Assembly (NCBI GenBank): GCA_023444055.1
Contig: JAEZRV010000022.1
Coordinates: forward strand, 1-64,000
DNA length: 64,000 nt
Source of the DNA: Bacillota bacterium
GTDB taxonomy: Bacteria; Bacillota; Clostridia; Acetivibrionales; DSM-1351
Reading direction: 5' to 3'
Within the stretch, counting starts at the first letter, position 1, and every line of letters begins with the position of its first letter. Below, one piece after another: positions 53,737 through 61,953 of the stretch. Position numbers and translations under genes: made by a program. Below the pieces are notes generated by a model that saw nothing but the letters and a program-made list of their open reading frames with translations, was not told the DNA's origin and did no database searches.

Positions 53737-53783
53737 AAATTTTGTGTATGAAATTACTTTTCTGCGTCTCATACACAAAATTT
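53737..53783 (+). terminator. Possible hairpin after argH
   Basis: 15-bp stem AAATTTTGTGTATGA/TCATACACAAAATTT with a 17-base loop. No T run follows, so it may be a stability element. Confidence 0.4.
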
Positions 53784-53854
53784 ATTACAGCGTCTAGAGC
53801 TTAAAAATTAAGTTCTACTCAAATGTTAAATAAAACGTACTGAAATTTTTATTG

Positions 53855-53894
53855 AAGAGCCAACCGTATTAGTAAGCGGTTGGCTCTTTGTTTT
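53855..53894 (+). terminator. Terminator of argH
   Basis: 12-bp stem AAGAGCCAACCG/CGGTTGGCTCTT with a 10-base loop, followed by TTGTTTT. A strong rho-independent structure. Confidence 0.8.
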
Positions 53895-53970
53895 CTGGCT
53901 TTAATTTCTGCTAATTCTATCTAAAATTTCATATGCTAATTTCATCCGATAATTCTATTTGAAAATGCTT

Positions 53971-54177
53971 CTATGAATTTGCATTACATTGAAGCTGTCG
54001 AATTTTATGAGATAAACGCCTAATACTTATATTTAGAGATATATTTTTTGAGTTCATTTCTACATTTATTTTTGAAGTTGTTACTCCTATTTCATTTAAC
54101 TGATTTTGAATATCGCATTTAATATTTTCAAGTAACACTCTATCATTAACCTCTACAATATCTTGTTTAAAAAACAT
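53971..54177 (-). CDS. Small protein, 68 residues, unknown
   Basis: Begins MFFKQDIVEVNDRVLLEN and ends in an Arg/His-rich helix (ISIRRLSHKIRQLQ). No membrane helix or known domain. GGAGGTGC lies at the right distance from the ATG. It is 26 nt downstream of another small gene on the same strand, so the two are probably co-transcribed. The predicted helical pattern resembles small regulatory proteins, but I assign no family. Confidence 0.55.
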   Translation of the reverse strand: MFFKQDIVEVNDRVLLENIKCDIQNQLNEIGVTTSKINVEMNSKNISLNISIRRLSHKIRQLQCNANS

Positions 54178-54203
54178 TCTGCACCTCCGATTGGTATATT
54201 CTG

Positions 54204-54515
54204 TCAGTTAACCTTCGCTTTCTTTTCTAATGCTTTACCCAAGCTGAACCATGAGTCCCTTAGCTTAAATCTCATTTCTTCATCAGGAGTTCTCTCAATA
54301 ATATCATTTAGGCTTTTTCTTGCTTCAATGTAATCCTTAATTACAAATTCTTCCTTAGCCAATATTTCTTCTATATCATTAATCCATTCCTTAAGATGGT
54401 CAATTCCAACATATTCTAAAGCCGCTTTCTTTTTAATATGATATATGACCTGCTTAATTGCTTTTCGTTTTACATCAGCATCCGTTTGAATCTTTTTGCC
54501 CTGTATCTGACTCAT
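54204..54515 (-). CDS. Hypothetical helical protein, 103 residues
   Basis: A charged, all-helical protein (MSQIQGKKIQTDADVKRKAI, WINDIEEILAKEEFVIKDY, FKLRDSWFSLGKALEKKA). No signal peptide, no metal motif and no family recognised. GGGGAGAG precedes the ATG. It heads a two-gene unit with the 68-residue protein. Confidence 0.6.
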   Translation of the reverse strand: MSQIQGKKIQTDADVKRKAIKQVIYHIKKKAALEYVGIDHLKEWINDIEEILAKEEFVIKDYIEARKSLNDIIERTPDEEMRFKLRDSWFSLGKALEKKAKVN

Positions 54516-55080
54516 AAATTCAAATCTCTCCCCTTTTAATCACCCATATATTACAGCCCCAAAGACAACTGAAATGAACTAAATCTACCGTTTACACTCT
54601 TCTAATTACCATATACTATAGCCCCAACGCCCATTTTTATCTCAAAATAATAAAACTTTCTGTAGATAACCGCTGTTTTTACCTCTGCCTTTTTATGTAT
54701 ACATTTATTCAGATGTATATGGTTTCTTTCCCGATATAGAAATATATGCGAATTTAGTTACATTTATTACTGTAATTATAAATTATTTCCAGATTATTTA
54801 CAAATGTAATATAAACACCATTATCAACAAGCAATATAATAAGATATCTCTGCTTAAACTATTAAGGATTTCTTGACAGTTGCCTTTCATTTGTTGAAAA
54901 GGAATTTTACCTATTACTCACTGTGGTAACGCTTTTGTATATAAAAAAGAATGCCTCTCAAACAGATAAATCCATCTGAAAAACATCCTATAATTCAAAA
55001 TCCAAAATACTTGTGACAGGTGATTATCATACACCACGTTATTACATAAAAATTACTGAAAAACAACATATCTCCTTCTC
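54516..55080. other. Intergenic region upstream of small genes and downstream of the ATPase/nuclease cassette
   Basis: About 565 bases without a recognisable gene. The string AAGGATTTCTTGACAGTTGCC (about 54864) echoes one at 24989. A weak hairpin of AATGCCTCTC...GAGAGGC-like character lies near 54950, but no terminator is certain. Confidence 0.4.
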
Positions 55081-55602
55081 TTATTTTAGCAAATCACAAA
55101 GCGTATATTCGCCTTTTTTAACATCAGATTTGCTTTTATACTTTTTTATAGCTTTCAATAATTTATCTATATCTCCAAAATAATTCTTTACAAACTCATA
55201 ACTTTTAACATTTTTATACTTTAGGTTTCCTTTACAATACTCACTAGGTTTTACATTTTTCAGTTTATTAAAATCATCATACCTATTTTCATTTAAAATA
55301 ATCAACTTCTCAATTTCTGGAGCAGTAATAACATTTATAACTTTTACTTGCACCTCATAAGCTTCACTTAGTCTAAACTTTTCTTTTCTAGAATCAAGTA
55401 TTCTTAATACTGTTATTTTTTCTTCAAATCCCTTTCCTAAATACTTTCTTTCAAAACTCTCTGCTTTTCTATCTTTAATAATTTCATTATCAAGTAACAT
55501 ATCTCTATTAAAAATCAATTTATCCGCATCAAGTAGCAAGTCTAAAATTGCCCTCTCCGCTGCCCCTTCACATATACACGCCACATATCTTCCAAAATCC
55601 AT
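55081..55602 (-). CDS. Toprim-like putative nuclease (RloB/AbiLii-like), partner of an AAA ATPase
   Basis: 173 residues. It starts MDFGRYVACICEGAAERAIL, in which CEG with E12 is a Toprim-style N-terminal acid; the VLRILDSRKEKF segment supplies an acidic D.R motif (about 69-71). The INVITAPEIEKLII segment sits where RloB/AbiLii proteins carry their conserved PE or PCFE. Similarity to RloB is by pattern only and the protein is shorter than typical members (about 200 residues). It follows the ATPase after 2 bases, and GAGGTG lies before its ATG, so the two are co-translated. A nucleic-acid-cleaving role in abortive infection is inferred. Confidence 0.55.
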   Translation of the reverse strand: MDFGRYVACICEGAAERAILDLLLDADKLIFNRDMLLDNEIIKDRKAESFERKYLGKGFEEKITVLRILDSRKEKFRLSEAYEVQVKVINVITAPEIEKLIILNENRYDDFNKLKNVKPSEYCKGNLKYKNVKSYEFVKNYFGDIDKLLKAIKKYKSKSDVKKGEYTLCDLLK

Positions 55603-55604
55603 CG

Positions 55605-56783
55605 CTACACCTCTTTACTAACAATATTAATAATTGCTTTCTTCAAGTTGATGTATGCTTCATATGCTGGAACAGTTCCCTTGAGATACCCGCTTTGATA
55701 GACCTCACTTTTTTTAATGTCGTTCCGAGTTAGTAATTTTGATAGATTTTCAACACTTATTCCACCATTATTTTTGACAATAAATATATCATCATTTCTT
55801 TCAAACTCATCCAGCAATTCTGGGTAATGAGTTGAAAAAATAATTGACGCACCTTTTTTATTTACTTTATGATTCATAAAAAACCTAACTAGTGTCGCAA
55901 CAATTTCCTTATTAAAGTGATTTTCAAGCTCATCTATAATTAGGTATCCCCCACTTGCTAATATCATTATTGCATTGATAAATACATTTACACCTTTAAT
56001 TGTTCCAGATGATAAGTATTTTTCTAATTCTGACGGTGAATACATAATTATTTCTTCTTTTCCTTTAAATTTCAGCCTAATTTCAATCTTTTTTTCTCCT
56101 TTTTCAACAGAAGCATTTAAATATTCAATGCTTGGATCCAAAAAAGTTATTAGTTCTTGTGGTAAATTTCCCAAAACTCTTATGTGGTTTACGTTTGTCC
56201 AATCTATTAAATCTTCAAATTCAATTTTTGAATTATTTCTTTTATTGTGAGCAATAACTATGCTCACATCTTCTGGTAAATATTCTTCATCACCTTTTCT
56301 AACTTGAATTGGACATAATCGTTCAAAGTCAAAGAGACTTTTTTTTGTTTTTATACTTAATATGTCTTTACTCCAAATTTTTTCGTCTACTATAATATAC
56401 TGATTTTTACCGTCCTTACTTTTCGGATCTCTTTTAATGCTAGTCAATAATTTATACACTGTATTTGAAGCAACTGAAAAATAGGTTTCAATATCAATTT
56501 TCTCTTGCCCTGTAATTCCGTTTAATATTTCATTACCGTTAATCTTATTAATTGGCTCATTATTTAACATCTGAATTATGAATGATATTACTTTTAACGT
56601 TGTCGTTTTTCCTGATGCATTAATTCCAATAAAAGCAAGTACATTATTTTGATATATTTGAGGTGATATTTTATATAACATATCACTCTTTTCATTTCTC
56701 ACACGTTGATGTGTCACAAAATCTATTTCCAATTCATTTGAAAACAGTTTAAGTCCGTTAACTTTTATCTTTAATATTCTCAT
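55605..56783 (-). CDS. AAA_15/AbiLi-like ATPase of a two-gene defence-type cassette
   Basis: 392 residues. Motifs: the N-terminal RILKIKVNGLKLFSNELEID strand, Walker A FIGINASGKTTTLK (P-loop GINASGKT 53-60), the signature region with ASGGYLIIDELENHFNKE (Walker B, acidic), and IIFSTHYPELLDE (switch His). The order matches the AbiLi/RloA, OLD-like group of overcoming-lysogenisation ATPases, without a fused Toprim domain. The 173-residue Toprim-like protein is encoded 2 bases later. AAAGGAG precedes the ATG. The usual role of such pairs is ATP-driven control of a nuclease upon phage infection. No methyltransferase accompanies it. Confidence 0.82.
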   Translation of the reverse strand: MRILKIKVNGLKLFSNELEIDFVTHQRVRNEKSDMLYKISPQIYQNNVLAFIGINASGKTTTLKVISFIIQMLNNEPINKINGNEILNGITGQEKIDIETYFSVASNTVYKLLTSIKRDPKSKDGKNQYIIVDEKIWSKDILSIKTKKSLFDFERLCPIQVRKGDEEYLPEDVSIVIAHNKRNNSKIEFEDLIDWTNVNHIRVLGNLPQELITFLDPSIEYLNASVEKGEKKIEIRLKFKGKEEIIMYSPSELEKYLSSGTIKGVNVFINAIMILASGGYLIIDELENHFNKEIVATLVRFFMNHKVNKKGASIIFSTHYPELLDEFERNDDIFIVKNNGGISVENLSKLLTRNDIKKSEVYQSGYLKGTVPAYEAYINLKKAIINIVSKEV

Positions 56784-57250
56784 CTTTTACTCCTTTAAAC
56801 GTAATTCACGTCTCTATATAAATACAATACATTATTTCCACTTATAATTCAATATATTTATTACGTTTACAACGGATTCTATGTTTTAAGTATATCAATT
56901 ATGCTTTCTATTTAAATTTAAAACTTTAAATAATCTTCACTACTTAGAAATTGTGGTTTTCTTTATGCAAAAAAGGATATTCTCAACACCTAGAGGCATT
57001 GAAAGCATCCTATATTTTTGTTAGTTATGTGTTAGTTACCGACCAAATCCACACCTTTACATGACACTCCAGAACTTCAAGAAGCAAGTAAACATACGGT
57101 TTTGCACAATTCCACAAGCAGCAACACATACTATCTCCTCAGAAATTTTTGAGGAACAATTTTTATTTTTTTGTATAAAAAAGCTTACTACTTTGTATTT
57201 ACATCTTTTTCTTAATTTAGCCTTATTTTTTGTTCTAAAACAGACACTAT
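56784..57250. other. Intergenic region upstream of the ATPase cassette
   Basis: About 470 bases with no gene having a ribosome binding site. A weak hairpin with A-rich and T-rich sides near 56968-57012 (AAGGATA...TATCCT arms) may terminate something, but the arms are imperfect. Otherwise nothing is seen. Confidence 0.4.
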
Positions 57251-58411
57251 CTAATACGTCACCAGCTGCTTTCCATTAAGCTTTGCCATATCAACATTCT
57301 GCTTTTTTTGCTCCGGTACAGTAATTGTATAAACATTGCCATCACTCACATATTGTGAATTGCCCTTACTCAATGCATCAAGCCACCATGCTAAATCACA
57401 TTCAACCTTAGTGATACCTGTTGCTCTTACTCTCGGAATAGCCATAGAATCAAACTTGATTGAAACAGGTGATGGTGCTGGATTCGAACCAACTAGCATT
57501 ATCGCAGAATGTTTATACTCTGTACCTTCATAATTCCCCTGGATAACATATTCCTTTAAATCTTTAGATGCACCTCCAAATGGAAGTGAAAAAGAATTAA
57601 AGGTATACCCTGGAACATATTCATTCATTAGCTTTTGATTGCCTCCAACCTCTTCGAGCATCTTTTGAGAAGTTTTTACTTTTGGCAACGATACATGTGT
57701 TTTTGTATGATTACCAATTTCAAATCCCCTATCAATCAAATATCTTAGTCTTTCTGACATTGTTCCAACACCTTTAAAAGTAGTCTTTATACCTAGATTG
57801 ACATAGAAAGTACCCTTTAACCCGAAATCGGGATGTGCTTTATTGAACGCTTCCATTATGCCTACAGCTGACCTAGGATTAGCAACAAGTTTGCCCTCTT
57901 TTTCAATTAAGTTGAATTCTCCCACCGATCCGTCGTCAAATGTAAATACTATAGGTATACAACCTGCAGGAACATCAATGTTATTATTGAGCATGTCAGT
58001 AAGACTTATTAATCTGTATTTCTTATCATATAAGTCTTGTAATAATTTCTCAAATTCTGAAAATGTGGTTGTGTATTCCTTATCTCCCTTTTGATAGGTT
58101 TCAACAAAGTTATGAAACATGACTACCATTATTTGACCACATTCATTTGGTTTAATGGCTTTGTAATCAATAATCTTAACTTCTTTAGTATTCTCAGCCG
58201 TTTCTGATTTCTTAACGTCAGTATCAGTGCTTTTACTAATATTGTCTGAAGAAAGAGCTTCGCCTGAAGTTTTACTTTGAACTGTATTAGAAGTTTCCTT
58301 CAAAACAGTATTTTCGCTCTGTTTTAATTCCTTGCTTGAATACAAGTTATTAGTACATCCAGAAATCAAAATCATTAATAAAATTAGTATTAACGCTGAA
58401 TATTTTCTCAT
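57251..58411 (-). CDS. Polysaccharide deacetylase lipoprotein
   Basis: 386 residues. A lipoprotein signal ALILILLMILISGCTNNLYS with the lipobox ISGC (Cys 19) places it on the outer face of the membrane. A Ser/Lys/Glu linker (20-80) precedes the deacetylase domain. The NodB core has PIVFTFDDGS (catalytic Asp), EIGNHTKTHVSL (metal His pair) and FSLPFGGA. A deviating insertion (about 150-230) carries GEFNLIEKEGKLVANPRSAV and LKGTFYVNLG. The group resembles PdaC/PgdA-like lipoproteins that remodel peptidoglycan. GGGAG precedes the ATG. It is a separate gene. Confidence 0.87.
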   Translation of the reverse strand: MRKYSALILILLMILISGCTNNLYSSKELKQSENTVLKETSNTVQSKTSGEALSSDNISKSTDTDVKKSETAENTKEVKIIDYKAIKPNECGQIMVVMFHNFVETYQKGDKEYTTTFSEFEKLLQDLYDKKYRLISLTDMLNNNIDVPAGCIPIVFTFDDGSVGEFNLIEKEGKLVANPRSAVGIMEAFNKAHPDFGLKGTFYVNLGIKTTFKGVGTMSERLRYLIDRGFEIGNHTKTHVSLPKVKTSQKMLEEVGGNQKLMNEYVPGYTFNSFSLPFGGASKDLKEYVIQGNYEGTEYKHSAIMLVGSNPAPSPVSIKFDSMAIPRVRATGITKVECDLAWWLDALSKGNSQYVSDGNVYTITVPEQKKQNVDMAKLNGKQLVTY

Positions 58412-58564
58412 TTTTGTCTCCCAATATAATTAAGAATATAATAATCAAGATAATATCACATATGGTTTTATATTTAATTACTTTCACGATTCTGTCACTA
58501 TATATTCTGTCCTTATGCAAAAGAACTAAAACTGTATTTTTTTTCAATTTATTTAGTAAAACTT

Positions 58565-58858
58565 TTAATTTTCACTTTCATAATCAATTGCCACTGAAGA
58601 TTCTTTTGCAACCTTAATATATTCTAAAACCTTAAGATGTGCTGGATGCACCTGATATTCTTCCATATCCTTTAGTGAATCAAACTTTGTATATAGTCCG
58701 ACGTCAAAAGATCTTTCAGAATGTACGATATCTGTTCCTACTTCTATAAATTTAAGGCATGGAATCTTACCTTTTAATCCAAGTAATTCAGCCTTCATTT
58801 TCTGCATACTTTCTTCACTTTTATCTTTCAATCTAATTAACACAATATGAGTTAACAT
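58565..58858 (-). CDS. Dabb (stress-responsive alpha/beta barrel) protein
   Basis: 97 residues forming one Dabb domain: MLTHIVLIRLKDKSEESM, a conserved IPCLKFIEVGTDIV, and SFDVGLYTKFDSLKDMEEYQ with the HPAHLKVLEYI segment near the end. The family forms dimeric barrels with a hydrophobic cavity; a few plant and bacterial members are stress proteins or enzymes. Role here unknown. GGAGG precedes the ATG. It lies alone, with a MITE copy just upstream (58963-59399). Confidence 0.88.
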   Translation of the reverse strand: MLTHIVLIRLKDKSEESMQKMKAELLGLKGKIPCLKFIEVGTDIVHSERSFDVGLYTKFDSLKDMEEYQVHPAHLKVLEYIKVAKESSVAIDYESEN

Positions 58859-58962
58859 AGCTTTTCCTCCGTATTTAAATTAATATTTTTACTTAATTTT
58901 ATCTTTGTTATTAGATATAGTCAAATATAATACTATTTTTCTTCAAAAATATAGAAAAGACA

Positions 58963-59399
58963 GTTACTATTCAGCCATATAATATAGATTATTAACTCAT
59001 CTTTCATACATCAAAAGTACATTGGTGTTCATACTTATCAATGGTTTGTTGCCAAAATAACTCAAAAGTATAGTTGGTGCTTACATGGTGCACTTTCGAG
59101 TCTCAAAAAACGCAAGCGTTTTTTATAGATAGTGGGTGGTATTTATTTGATGATGTGCTTTTGAGTTAATCAATGCTTTAGCCACCTTTCCACATTCGCC
59201 GTCCATGGCTCATGGTGTGCTAAAAACAACATCGTGTTGTTTTTACGGCAATAAAACTTCGTTTCACCAACTAATTCTGCAATTATTTTTAATCCAACTA
59301 GTCCATTGATAAGTATGAACACCTACAAATATATGGCTTATGAATCTGCGAAAGCATTTTCTGAGCTAAATATCATATTGTCAATGGCTGAATAGTAAC
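58963..59399. mobile_element. MITE-like element, copy B, with target duplication
   Basis: 437 bases bounded by perfect 16-bp inverted ends GTTACTATTCAGCCAT (58963-58978) and ATGGCTGAATAGTAAC (59384-59399), flanked by the 8-base direct duplication AAAAGACA at 58955-58962 and 59400-59407. No coding region for a transposase. It is highly similar to copy A (32779-33303). The flanking duplication shows that it was inserted as a unit. Confidence 0.88.
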
Positions 59400-59516
59400 A
59401 AAAGACATACTCTCATGGTATTGAACAATATTTTCGTATTTTGCCTTAACCCACAAATGCAGTTAAACTTCCATTCCACATTTTGTAAATTAATATAAAT
59501 ATCATAGGATATTACA

Positions 59517-59556
59517 AGGGACTGACAGTTTGCCAGTCCCTTGTATTTATTATTAA
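59517..59556 (-). terminator. Terminator of the YcdB/SLH gene
   Basis: Stem CAAGGGACTG/CAGTCCCTTG with the loop ACAGTTTGC. On the minus strand the tail TTGTAATATCC is only moderately T-rich. Confidence 0.6.
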
Positions 59557-59606
59557 CTCAAACTTCGCACATTGAAAATATATCGGTGTGGTAGCTACTA
59601 CTAGTA

Positions 59607-61745
59607 TTATTTATTGCTTAGATAACTATAAACACTTAATAACCCCTCAAGTCTAGTCATCTTATTCTTTGGATAGAAGTATCCTTTATTGCCATTCATA
59701 GCTTTTAAGCCCGAAGCTATGCATACATATCCTAATAAGTTAGGGTTAATCTTATTAGTATCCTTAAAACTAGATTTGTATATTCCCTTTATTTCAGCCA
59801 CATTTTTATAATGTAAGAACCTAACAAAATACTTTGCTGCCTCTTCTCTTGTTAATGTCGACATTGGTGCTTTTTCTTCCTTCGTAATGATACCTTCTGA
59901 TATTAAATAATCGTACATATCATCTATAGCTTTATCGTCTAGCTTTTCACGAGTATAATACTTATCATTTAATTGGCTCAATAATATGAAATAATCCTTT
60001 TGAAGCAAGCTCTCATTAGGCTTTAATTCATTCTCTATATATCTAATAGACATTTGGGTAAGAATCTTAATCTCGTTCTCAGCCTTTAGCCCACTAATAT
60101 CAGTATAATCTGCTTTTTTACTATCCTTGTAAATTTCTCCTGAATAATTAAGTACATCACCTGTTGTTGCACTGATTATATTTGGTTTGTCAGTATTAAT
60201 AAAATATCCTAAAATAGCGTTAAAGGAATTTGCATTATCGCTCCATATTTTTTCTTTATCGTCATCTTTAATTTCCTTGATATATCTTACCTCATACCCT
60301 ATTTTATCAAAAAGAATATCATATATTTTGTCTATTGCCAGTGTATCTTTAGGAACCTCAAAAATAACCTTATTATCCCAATTACTATTTACTCTGCTAA
60401 CATTTCCCGAAATATTATTATAACTAATTTCAACATAATTATCAGAACATTCTATACCATTTTCCATTCTTGCAAACCTAAATGTAAAATAGTCTTGTGT
60501 TTTCTCTTCAATAGAATTTGAATAGCTATCATCGTATTTTAATTTATCATATTTGCTAGAAAACAAGTTTTTAAGTACATCATCACATATAGCCTTAGCT
60601 TCTTCCTTAGTCTTAAGAGGCTTTGTTCCTTCATCTTGCTCACCATTACAACTGAAGTTTTGGATTTCACCGCTCTTTGCATCAATTTGTACATTTATGT
60701 ACTGTTGTTTATCTTTACTTATTTCTTTTATATAGTTCAAATTCCATACAAATGATTCATTGTCTCTCCAATTCTTATTAAGATTAGAATTTGAAAGCTT
60801 AAAACTGCCGTCAATTCCAAACAAACTTATACCTCTTACTTTTTTATCAGCATCCTCCTTAGACATAACACCTGTCATATTATTAACAGCATCAAGTTCT
60901 TCAGGTGTCAAGCTAACAACTGCAACATCTCCGACTGCACTAGTTAAAGTATAAGCGGCGCCTTTTTCTTTAAGGAATTCATTAAAGGAATTTACTGGCA
61001 CATCTTCTACTTCACCAGTTAATGCATCTATATATTTATTTGAATATTTAGGTACATAGGCTAAAAACGAAGTTTTCTTTTTATCCTTTTCTTGTATTAA
61101 ATATACCATTTTAAGTCCAAGTTTTTCAATAAAAGCTTTTTTAGCTTGTTCATTGCTTATAATCTTAGATGCATCTTCAAAGGTTACATCGCTTGAATAT
61201 GTACATGAATACTCTTTTACTGCACCAGTATACTTGTTTACAGTAATACTTATATTGTCAAAAGATGATTGTATTCCATTTGTATTTCTTACATAGTCAA
61301 ATATGTAATCACAGTTGCTGGAGTATAAATGATCTTCTTCAGTAAATTTGAATTGCTTCAAAAGCTTTGAATCAAGCTTATTTATAAATTTCTCTGCAAT
61401 TACCTGCCCTTGCTCTTTTGAATACTTAGGTATTTTCTTATCATCTGAAGAAGCATCACGATCAAACGAATAATAACGACTGATTAGATTATTTTGATTG
61501 ATACTCACATTAATAACTTTTCCATTTTCACTAGTCCATTCTAAGTCCCATGTAGTCAATTCTCCATCACTATTAATATAGTAATTAAACTTATTGTAGT
61601 CGCTGGGTATTTCAATTTTTTCCTTTACTGCCTTAATTGCATTCGCTAATGCACTGTCTGATGTAGTCTTCTCACTTGCCATTATAGGTACCATACATGT
61701 GATAATCATAGTAATAACAAGCAACATTGATATAATTTTTTTCAC
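59607..61745 (-). CDS. Secreted YcdB/PepSY-type repeat protein with SLH module
   Basis: 712 residues. The start codon is GTG at 61745, 8 bases after GGAGGA. Signal peptide MKKIISMLLVITMIITCMVP...MASEK. Two or more YcdB-like units (about 30-230 and about 230-560) have repeated PepSY-style elements such as SDGELTTWDLEWTSENGKVI, SVNAKSGEIQNF-like phrases and YINVQIDAKSGEIQNFSCNG. A single S-layer-homology-type region near the end (about 640-712) contains TREEAAKYFVRFLHYKNVAE and MTRLEGLLSVYSYLSN. The product is an exported surface protein. Some PepSY-related proteins inhibit or fold proteases. It sits alone, upstream of a terminator. Confidence 0.82.
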   Translation of the reverse strand: MKKIISMLLVITMIITCMVPIMASEKTTSDSALANAIKAVKEKIEIPSDYNKFNYYINSDGELTTWDLEWTSENGKVINVSINQNNLISRYYSFDRDASSDDKKIPKYSKEQGQVIAEKFINKLDSKLLKQFKFTEEDHLYSSNCDYIFDYVRNTNGIQSSFDNISITVNKYTGAVKEYSCTYSSDVTFEDASKIISNEQAKKAFIEKLGLKMVYLIQEKDKKKTSFLAYVPKYSNKYIDALTGEVEDVPVNSFNEFLKEKGAAYTLTSAVGDVAVVSLTPEELDAVNNMTGVMSKEDADKKVRGISLFGIDGSFKLSNSNLNKNWRDNESFVWNLNYIKEISKDKQQYINVQIDAKSGEIQNFSCNGEQDEGTKPLKTKEEAKAICDDVLKNLFSSKYDKLKYDDSYSNSIEEKTQDYFTFRFARMENGIECSDNYVEISYNNISGNVSRVNSNWDNKVIFEVPKDTLAIDKIYDILFDKIGYEVRYIKEIKDDDKEKIWSDNANSFNAILGYFINTDKPNIISATTGDVLNYSGEIYKDSKKADYTDISGLKAENEIKILTQMSIRYIENELKPNESLLQKDYFILLSQLNDKYYTREKLDDKAIDDMYDYLISEGIITKEEKAPMSTLTREEAAKYFVRFLHYKNVAEIKGIYKSSFKDTNKINPNLLGYVCIASGLKAMNGNKGYFYPKNKMTRLEGLLSVYSYLSNK

Positions 61746-61868
61746 ACTAATTCCTCCTCGGATTTAAATTTTACTAACTTTTGTTAATTAATTATAATTC
61801 TATAGACGATGATTCTTATTTTAAGTTCCATATTTTTAAATATTTTTCACATAAAACTTGTAATAAAA

Positions 61869-61902
61869 AGCAGCTTTTCATTTTTCATAAAAGCTGCCCT
61901 TT
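61869..61902. terminator. Bidirectional terminator downstream of the PP2C-LysM gene
   Basis: Stem AGCAGCTTTT/AAAAGCTGC with the loop CATTTTTCAT and T runs on both strands. It separates the PP2C-LysM gene from the YcdB/SLH gene. Confidence 0.75.
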
Positions 61903-61953
61903 TTACTCAAATCATTTATTATCTTTAAAAAGGTTGAAATTTTAAGTTTCCAT

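Noticed and set aside
57061..57279. Plus-strand frame of 72 codons
   Set aside because: No ribosome binding site, no family resemblance, and its end overlaps the deacetylase gene.
58350..58547. Minus-strand frame of 65 codons upstream of the deacetylase lipoprotein
   Set aside because: It overlaps the deacetylase start in another frame and is AT-rich without a start signal; probably leader sequence.
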